The position numbers and the translations under genes were made by a program. A stretch of DNA of 64,000 nt from assembly GCA_947462335.1 (NCBI GenBank), contig OX381719.1, forward strand, positions 64,954,808 through 65,018,807. The letters run 5' to 3'. Below are positions 58,201 through 64,000 of this stretch, piece after piece (the stretch's first letter is position 1; each line of letters begins with the position of its first letter). The DNA comes from Harmothoe impar. Taxonomy: Eukaryota; Annelida; Polychaeta; Phyllodocida; Polynoidae. The notes beneath the pieces were generated by a model, which was not told the origin of the DNA, ran no database searches, and worked only from the letters and a program-made list of their open reading frames with translations.

Positions 58201-58498
58201 AGCTGTGACTACAAGCGCGTGCGTGTGGTAGACAGCTTAAATCAAACAAGTTAAGCTCCTCATAGCTTCCTACTGACTGTGGATTCGAGTCCTTGAAAGA
58301 TGGTCTTTTGTTTTTTCATCTATTTCCTCGGGGAGTCGAACAGGATTAAAGATGTAACGAACCCGCAACTACACAGGTAGACAGCCGGTCGCCTTCCTAG
58401 TGAGAGTATTTTTCATGAGTTAAGAGGCTTATCTTGGAGCCTAGTACATAAGCGAGAGTGAAACATCGATCCCACACACTTCTTCTACCACCTTCAGC

Positions 58499-59206
58499 AT
58501 GGCGTCATCAGGAATCACTCTACGTTCTACCAAATGTGAGCATCCCAACACTACTACAGAGCAGCGACAACACCACACGGAGGAGACGACCATGGTTACT
58601 GATGAGTTAACAAGTAGCAACGTTGAGGTTCGTTTTTATCAAGATTCGTACGGGTGGCTGGATAGTGTGAGGGCTACTTCTGCAGCTGTTGCTGCTGCTC
58701 GTGCAAGACGTGAAGCTCTTACCGCCGTTCGTGCTACACATACTGCATACGAAGTCGCTAATGTTGCTAACAACGCTGCTGTTACTCTCGCCACTGCTGC
58801 TCGTGCTGCTAATGTTCTTGCTACTGTTACCACTCTTGCTGCCCATGCTGCTGCTGCTGCTGCTGCAGCGACTGCTAACGGTGTCGCTGTTGCGGCTGCT
58901 GCTAGTGCTAGTGCTATTAATGCTTGTACAGCTGCTAAAAACATAGCCTGTTTCGCTGATACTAGTCGCAATGTCGCTGTTGCTGCTATTGCTGATGCAC
59001 ATGATGCTGGGTTACGGGCTGTTGCTTTTGCTGATGTTGCTGTTGATGCTAATAGAGTTGCTCAGAGCACTGCTACTGCTGCTGAAGGTGCTGCTGCTGC
59101 TGCTGCTGAAGATGCTGCTGCTGCTGCTGCTCTAGACACCTATGACGCTGCTGCTGCTGCTGCTGAAGATGCTGCTGCTGCTGCTGCTCTAGACACCTAT
59201 GACTAA
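58499..59206 (+). CDS. 235-residue alanine-rich protein, unknown
   Basis: ATG at 58,499 in the context CAGCATGG, open to TAA at 59,204. Residues 1-60 are of normal composition (MASSGITLRSTKCEHPN ... YQDSYGWLDSV). Residues 61-235 are over 40 percent Ala with interspersed Thr, Val, Asn and Asp, ending in two copies of a 19-residue unit (AAAAAEDAAAAAALDTYD). It predicts as continuous helix. The varied codons in the N-terminal part of the Ala region argue for selection on protein, whereas the last part is GCT-dominated and clearly expands by slippage. There is no known domain, signal peptide or membrane segment. It lies in the same element as the histone-type gene, reading toward the right inverted repeat. 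Confidence 0.55.
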   Translation: MASSGITLRSTKCEHPNTTTEQRQHHTEETTMVTDELTSSNVEVRFYQDSYGWLDSVRATSAAVAAARARREALTAVRATHTAYEVANVANNAAVTLATAARAANVLATVTTLAAHAAAAAAAATANGVAVAAAASASAINACTAAKNIACFADTSRNVAVAAIADAHDAGLRAVAFADVAVDANRVAQSTATAAEGAAAAAAEDAAAAAALDTYDAAAAAAEDAAAAAALDTYD

Positions 59207-59884
59207 ACTAAGTAGGTGTTATTTACAAACAAGAGAGCCACGTGGTGTTGTTTACAAACAAAGAGAGCCACGTGGTGTTGTTGTGGCTTATTATGCAAAT
59301 GAAGAGGCCGCATGACCACGGGCTGTTGCTTTTGCTGTTGATGCTGCTGCTGCTCCTGCTGCTGCTGCTGCTGAAGATGCTGCTCCTGCTGCTACTGCTG
59401 CTGAAGATGTTGCTCCTGCTGCTACTGCTGCTGAAGATGCTGCTGCTGCTACTGCTGCTGAAGATGCTGCTGCTGCTACTGCTACTGAAGATGTTGCTCC
59501 TGCTGCTACTGCTGCTGAAGATGCTGCTGCTGCTGCTCTAGACACCTATGACTAAACTTAATAGGTGTTGTTTACAAACAAAGAGAGCCACGTGTTGTTG
59601 TTGTGGCTTATTATGCAAATGAAGAGGCCACGTGACCATGGGCTGCTGCTGCTGCTGCTGCTGAAGATGCTGCTCCTGCTGCTACTGCTGCTGAAGATAT
59701 TGCTGCTGCTGCCACTGCTGCTGAAGATGCTGCTGCTGCCTATGACTAAACTTAGTAGGTGTTATTTACAAACAAGAGAGCCACGTGGTGTTGTTTACAA
59801 ACAAAGAGAGCCACGTGGTGTTGTTTACAAACAAAGAGAGCCACGTGATGTTGTTTACAAACAAAGAGAGCCACGTGATGTTGT
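59207..59884 (+). repeat. Tandem modules copying the Ala-rich 3' end with a FOX/E-box/octamer spacer
   Basis: After the first TAA comes a spacer built of 'gtttacaaacaaagagagcc' plus ACGTGGTG units (TGTTTACAAACA is a double forkhead-type site, CCACGTGG an E-box), then CTTATTATGCAAATGAAGAGG (octamer). Then a GCT-rich stretch again ends in GACACCTATGACTAA (59,540-59,554), and again, shortened, in CCTATGACTAA (59,739-59,749). The second and third coding copies have no start codon. Three further spacer units follow to 59,884. Confidence 0.75.
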
Positions 59885-60232
59885 TGTGGCTTATTATGCA
59901 AATGAAGAGGACACGTGATCAAATGGAAGCTTATTATGCATATGAGGGAGTCACGTGACCAAATGGAAGCCTCTGATTGGCTGGTGATCAAGGGGGTGTG
60001 GCCTATTATGCAAATGAGGGGGTCACGTGACCAAATGGCCTCCTCTGATTGGCTGGTGATCAAGGGGGCGTGGCCTATTACGTAAGTATGCAAATGAGGG
60101 GGCATGGCCTATTACGTAATTATGCAAATGAGGGGGTCACGTGACCAAATGGCGGCCTCTGATTGGCTGCATATCGATTGAGTAATAAACAGTACTTAAG
60201 CATGGTCCCGTTCCGATACAATATATACTACT
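59885..60232 (-). repeat. Right inverted terminal repeat with promoter-motif array
   Basis: Reverse complement of the left terminus: 86 bp exact from 60,232 inward, then octamer, E-box, CCAAT and GC-box units in the same unit order as on the left but with a different number of units. The ETS-containing units and the G-rich block of the left side are absent. Confidence 0.85.
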
Positions 60233-60639
60233 CACCGCCTTCTCATTTCCTCTCTCTTACACACATTGCTATATTTACTACCAGTTGCGTCTCCCTTTCC
60301 CTGACCTGCAGATCTTCTTTCTGACACTTAAAGTGTTTTTCTGTTACTACAACATGCCTAGTATACTGCTCAATCTGTGCTTGACATTCAAAGCTATAGG
60401 CAAGATACATCAGGTTCTAAAGCTGTGATGGCTGTGTAATGAACGCTCTTTGAGAAGGTGTCTGTTACTAATGTAACCAATGCAACAACCCTCTGGCACT
60501 AACATATGCACCTCGCCTAAAACATGTTGCATTCTCTGTTTTCTATACATATTGCTCCTTCTCTGTCTATCACCTCCCAGTCTTCACAAGCAGCTGTTTC
60601 AACTTAGATGAGTTACTCCTCCATTTACATGTCAAGTCT
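60233..60639. other. Host flank, nothing recognised
   Basis: Non-coding sequence between the inverted-repeat element and the dispersed repeat. Confidence 0.4.
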
Positions 60640-61400
60640 CTCCAGCATACCTCATGCTCTGTCTGTGTGGGCCTCTTGCCTGCTCATACACCAACACCCT
60701 TAAGGTGAGGGATGTAGAATAATGGAGGTGTGAGATTGTTTGGCACTGACCACCTCAATCAGTCACTCACGCCTGCACTGGCACATTCTGCCCCCACCAA
60801 GTGTAATACAGTGCACTCTGTCTCTGTTAGTTTCTGGAACCTGACAGCAGACTTTGTAGGTAAGTGATGTAGATGTATAGAGGTGTAATATGGGTGGGCA
60901 CTGACCACCTGAATAAAACTGCTATAGATCCCCCATCCCTGCACTGGCACATCCTGCCCCTTCCAAGTGTGCCACAGTGTACTCCATCTCTGTTAGATTT
61001 TTTAACCTGACAGCAGGAGTTAAGTGATGTAGATGTATGGAGGTGTGGGATGGGTTGGCACTGACCGTAGACAGATTGCATCAATGAATCTTCTATTTGT
61101 CACCCATACCTGCACTAGTATGCCCTGCCCCTCCTACGTATGGAATATGTATTGCCCTAGAATGTCTCACTACTTGCCTTTATTGCTAACTAAGGTGCCA
61201 TTGGCATTTAGTACAAATCCAATACAGAGCCTTCTTCTCCCTCTTCATGTTACATTGGTTAGAAAGACACCGACCACCTGCACAGAATTCCTATTTGTCA
61301 GCCTTTTTCTACACTCAGTCAGCCATGCCTTAGTCTGAGGAATCACTCTCACTTTGTCTTACACAGTCCCTCCTTTCTTGCACAGCTCACTCTCCCATTT
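60640..61400. repeat. Dispersed repeat, partner of 8.67-9.70 kb
   Basis: Three subunits with 'gatgtagatgtat' and 'tgggcactgac' motifs at about 60,707, 60,866 and 61,027, followed by the 'gaatgtctca...gcctttttctacactcag' segment found at 9,430-9,590. Same orientation and order. Confidence 0.7.
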
Positions 61401-61851
61401 CTGTAGATTCTAAGTCTAACTATTAGCACATAGACCTAGGTAGTAGGTGAAATTATTGCAGCCACTTTATCTCATTCATGACTGCACTTCCATTTTGGAA
61501 TGAGTAATACTCTATTTTAGGGCATACTCCCAGTAAAAGACATGTGACATAATGTAACATAATACAGGGAAACCTCTTCTCTATTTGTGTGTGTTTAGTT
61601 GGTTGGGTCCCTTAATCTGATGTAGATACCACTGCATGAAACACTCGATATAAGTTCATTTAAGTTTTTCCTAAAAGCCATTATATATGCTTAAATGTCG
61701 AAGATAAGTAGCTATAATGACCTTTAATCGACCTTGCCGGGAAGACTTAAATGTCAAAGCTTTCACATTTAAGCATATTTTGGTATACCAAAAGTGACTA
61801 TTTTGGTATATTTAAGCATATTTAAGTTTACCAAAATGTACCAAAATATTT

Positions 61852-62010
61852 ACCTAAAGGTGATTAAATGAAATGTCAAGGCCATGGGAAATTCACTTAA
61901 ATGTGATTAAACCAAATTTCAAGGCCATGATAAATTTACTTAAATGTGATTAAACCCAATTTCAAGGCCATGATAAATTTACTTAAAGGTGATTAAACCA
62001 AATGGCAATA
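61852..62010 (+). repeat. 43-bp tandem repeat, about 3.7 copies
   Basis: GATTAA recurs at 61,862, 61,905, 61,948 and 61,991 within units reading 'gtgattaaaccaaatttcaa' then 'ggccatgataaatttactta'. A wider region, 61,650-62,110, is rich in related 'acttaaatgt' and 'catttaag' motifs. Confidence 0.85.
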
Positions 62011-62189
62011 TTCAGGTGCTTGTATCCAAAAATTCACATTTAAGCAATTTTAATGACCTTTACATGACCTTTTAATGGATATTGCCATCTTCTCTAATTT
62101 ACCTAAATGTCATTAAATATATCAAAATCTGCTTATTTTGTAATGCAGTGGAATGGTGCTCATTCATTAGGTTCATCATATAATGGCAG

Positions 62190-62360
62190 GCTCCATGTGG
62201 AGTCACCAGGGAGGCCAGAGGAGCCGCCAGGGAGGCCGGGGGAGCCGCCAGGGAGGCCGGGGGAGCCGCCAGGGAGGCCGGGGGAGCCGCCAGGGAGGCC
62301 GGGGGAGCCGCCAGGGAGGCCCGGGGAGCCGCCAGGGAGGCCCGGGGAGCCCGGGGGGGC
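62190..62360 (+). repeat. 21-bp GC-rich tandem repeat
   Basis: About seven units of 'gagccgccagggaggccggg' type. One frame reads as repeats of PPGRPGE, but there is no supporting gene context. Confidence 0.9.
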
Positions 62361-62524
62361 CCCAGGGAGCTGAGCAGTCAAGTAGGCAGCTGGGCAGTCA
62401 GTCGGGCAGAGCTTCAGCAGGCAGCAGGTAGGTTGTAGCAGCAGGAGGTGTATCCAGTAGGCCAGGCACTAGTGAAGTGACCAGCACCACCAGCAGCACC
62501 CCCATTATAAAGGGGGTGCTGTCA

Positions 62525-62583
62525 CAGTCACGTGACCGCCGCGAGACCTCACTCTGATTGGCTAAGGGAGGTCACGTGACCTC
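62525..62583. promoter_or_regulatory. Promoter-type motif cluster outside the 10 kb element
   Basis: Two E-boxes, GTCACGTGACC (62,529) and GGTCACGTGACC (62,571), flank TCTGATTGGCT (inverted CCAAT box, 62,552). The same motif pairing as in the terminal repeats of the 10 kb element, but here without octamer or GC-box. It could be a fragment of a related element or a host promoter. Confidence 0.5.
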
Positions 62584-62816
62584 TGATGTGCACTGAAGCG
62601 GATCAGTGTAGCTTTGGCCGTCATTGGGTGCGCATTGTAGCACTTCTAGAGGGGTTAGGGAGTTCCAGGAGGTATCATTATAAAGCCCCCGGGACTCCCA
62701 AAATGCCTGAATGTAAATCTCGCTGTGCTCTAAGTAGTTCTGACTTTACAGCACCCAATGTGTATTGTAGCTTCAGGGAAATTAATAGATAAAATGAAGC
62801 AAAATAAAGGGTACAG

Positions 62817-63396
62817 AGACCACCACACCAGTCCCACTGCTACCTGCCCCTCCAGGGCGCGGACAAGGGGTCATATACTGCCTCCTGGCGGACCTAGAGC
62901 GCCACAGACACCGCCACACCAGTCCCACTGCTGCCTGCCCCTCCAGGGCGCGGACAAGGGGTCATATACTGCCTCCTGGCGGACCTAGAGCGCCACAGAC
63001 ACCGCCACACCAGTCCAACTGCTGCCTGCCCCTCCAGGGCGCGGACAAGGGGTCATATACTGCCTCCTGGCGGACCTAGAGCGCCACAGACACCGCCACA
63101 CCAGTCCCACTGCTGCCTGCCCCTCCAGGGCGCGGACAAGGGGTCATATACTGCCTCCTGGCGGACCTAGAGCGCCACAGACACCGCCACACCAGTCCAA
63201 CTGCTGCCTGCCCCTCCAGGGCGCGGACAAGGGGTCATATACTGCCTCCTGGCGGACCTAGAGCGCCACAGACACCGCCACACCAGTCCCACTGCTGCCT
63301 GCCCCTCTAGGGCGCGGACAAGGGGTCATATACTGCCTCCTGGCGGACCTAGAGCGCCACAGACACCGCCACACCAGTCCCACTGCTGCTTGCCCC
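62817..63396 (+). repeat. 91-bp satellite, about 6.4 copies
   Basis: The unit contains 'cgccacaccagtcccactgc', 'ccctccagggcgcggacaag' and 'cctcctggcggacctagagc'. Units are almost identical, but TCCCAC alternates with TCCAAC (units 3 and 5), pointing to higher-order doubling. A stray partial unit ('tagtcccactgctacctgcc') is at 63,892-63,911. Confidence 0.95.
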
Positions 63397-64000
63397 TTAA
63401 AGGAAGGGGGAGAACGTTTTTAAAATATCACTTAACACAACGAAAACCACTGCACAGGATAGTTCATATCATTAGGCAGGCATACACATTTTTGTTTAAT
63501 TCAAATAAAGTCAATGGATATTTTTAATTAAGTTTACCATTTTAAAAGTACAGACACGTTCTGATGGCATGGAACTTATATTTGTGTAAAAATGTGAGCA
63601 GATCTGAGCCCCTCTGCGAGCCATCGTCCCCCCCCCCCTCTCCCTTCCTTCGCCGATCAGTGTTAGTTGATACTAACCAGCTGGTCAGTCACTTAGGGCA
63701 GCGGTGGGGACAGTGGGTTGACATAATTATCTGATTATGACCACAAGGGGTGTGAGTATCAAAGAACCACCCCTCAAACCAGGAGCAGAGTATCTGATGA
63801 TAAACTCGTCCTGTCCACCCAAACCCTGACCTCCCCCCCCCCTCCGCTATTAACAAGAAGGGGTGATGCTGGTTACCCCAGGCCCCCACCCTAGTCCCAC
63901 TGCTACCTGCCCTGATTAGTATCAAGGGTTGTAGCCCTCCAGAATTCCTCAAAATAATGTAAAACCCATTAAGATATATTTCCGGTAAATACAAAATTAC
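63397..64000. other. Non-coding right edge
   Basis: Short C runs near 63,630 and 63,832. Apart from the stray satellite piece I see nothing. Confidence 0.4.

Larger units (their letters stand above)
50138..60232. mobile_element. 10.1 kb element bounded by inverted repeats, unknown class (Polinton-like ends)
   Basis: The first 20 bases, AGTAGTATATATTGTATCGG, and a total of 86 bp are repeated without mismatch, inverted, at the other end; similarity then continues through arrays of promoter-type motifs. The flanks CACCAC (50,132-50,137) and CACCGC (60,233-60,238) could be a 6-bp target duplication with one change. AG termini and 6-bp duplications are features of Polinton/Maverick elements, but those are usually 15-20 kb and encode a protein-primed polymerase, integrase and capsid proteins. 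None is visible here. Content seen: two small related ORFs with CREs, one with a histone-type 3' stem-loop, an alanine-rich ORF, many hairpins and several internal repeat families. It may be a non-autonomous derivative or something new. Confidence 0.8.

Noticed and set aside
58280..58296. GGATTCGAGTCC resembles a tRNA B box
   Set aside because: No A box, acceptor stem or anticodon arm at the right distance, so no tRNA or tRNA-derived SINE is supported.
58607..59545. Minus-strand Ala/Ser/Leu-rich frames opposite the alanine-rich ORF and its repeats
   Set aside because: Shadows of the GCT repeat; the plus-strand frame has a good start and a non-repetitive N-terminus.
50138..60232. Assignment of the 10 kb element as a true Polinton or a viral genome
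   Set aside because: Termini fit, but no polymerase B, integrase, protease, ATPase or capsid gene is visible, so only Polinton-like ends are claimed.
62107..62373. Collagen-like PPGRPGE reading frame
   Set aside because: Produced by a 21-bp tandem repeat open in several frames on both strands, with no flanking exon or domain.
62817..63396. Regular repeats that might suggest a CRISPR array
   Set aside because: Units are contiguous 91-bp satellite copies without unique spacers, in a eukaryotic context.

Overview
The window is eukaryotic and almost certainly from an animal. Genes are interrupted by GT-AG introns, most of the DNA is AT-rich non-coding sequence, and nearly every recognisable protein belongs to a transposable element. 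The mixture (a PIF/Harbinger transposon with a Myb-like partner, an intron-containing Crypton tyrosine recombinase, a Penelope-like element with a GIY-YIG nuclease, and LINEs with an SGNH-like ORF) fits a marine invertebrate such as amphioxus. That placement is inference: I see no conserved host gene that would fix the species.

Layout, left to right. At 1-572 there is the start of a LINE endonuclease on the minus strand, cut by the window edge. From 2.7 to 11.5 kb there are old low-copy repeats and an inverted-repeat MITE (11.55-11.77 kb). At 12.4-14.4 kb (minus) there is a three-exon Crypton-type tyrosine recombinase with all catalytic residues. At 18.15-19.97 kb (minus) there is a truncated Penelope-like element with RT tail, GIY-YIG nuclease, a candidate hammerhead ribozyme and an inverted copy of its own 3' end. 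At 23.8-31.5 kb there is a PIF/Harbinger transposon: an eight-exon Myb/SANT partner gene on the plus strand, converging on an apparently intact five-exon DDE transposase on the minus strand. At 42.6-49.1 kb (plus) there is a nearly full-length LINE. At 50,138-60,232 there is a 10.1 kb element bounded by inverted repeats. At 60.6-63.4 kb there are dispersed repeats and satellites.

Two things stand out. First, the LINE's ORF1 carries a domain that reads as a NADAR (YbiA-like) fold behind an RRM-type ORF1 core, followed by a separate SGNH-hydrolase-like ORF and then the APE endonuclease/reverse transcriptase. Second, the 10.1 kb element has termini starting with AG and a possible 6-bp target duplication, as in Polinton/Maverick elements, but shows no polymerase, integrase or capsid gene. 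Its ends are arrays of animal promoter motifs (octamer, CCAAT, CACGTG, GC/CACCC, ETS). Inside, an 87-codon ORF ends in a textbook replication-dependent-histone 3' stem-loop, a short paralogue of it has the same leader and CRE, and an alanine-rich ORF has a 3' end copied three times.

The background is a mosaic of ancient local duplications. Colinear blocks at 2.75-5.65 and 40.8-49.6 kb show that the LINE landed in one copy; blocks at 15.1-17.2, 20.9-21.5 and 31.5-36.6 kb are related in the same way.
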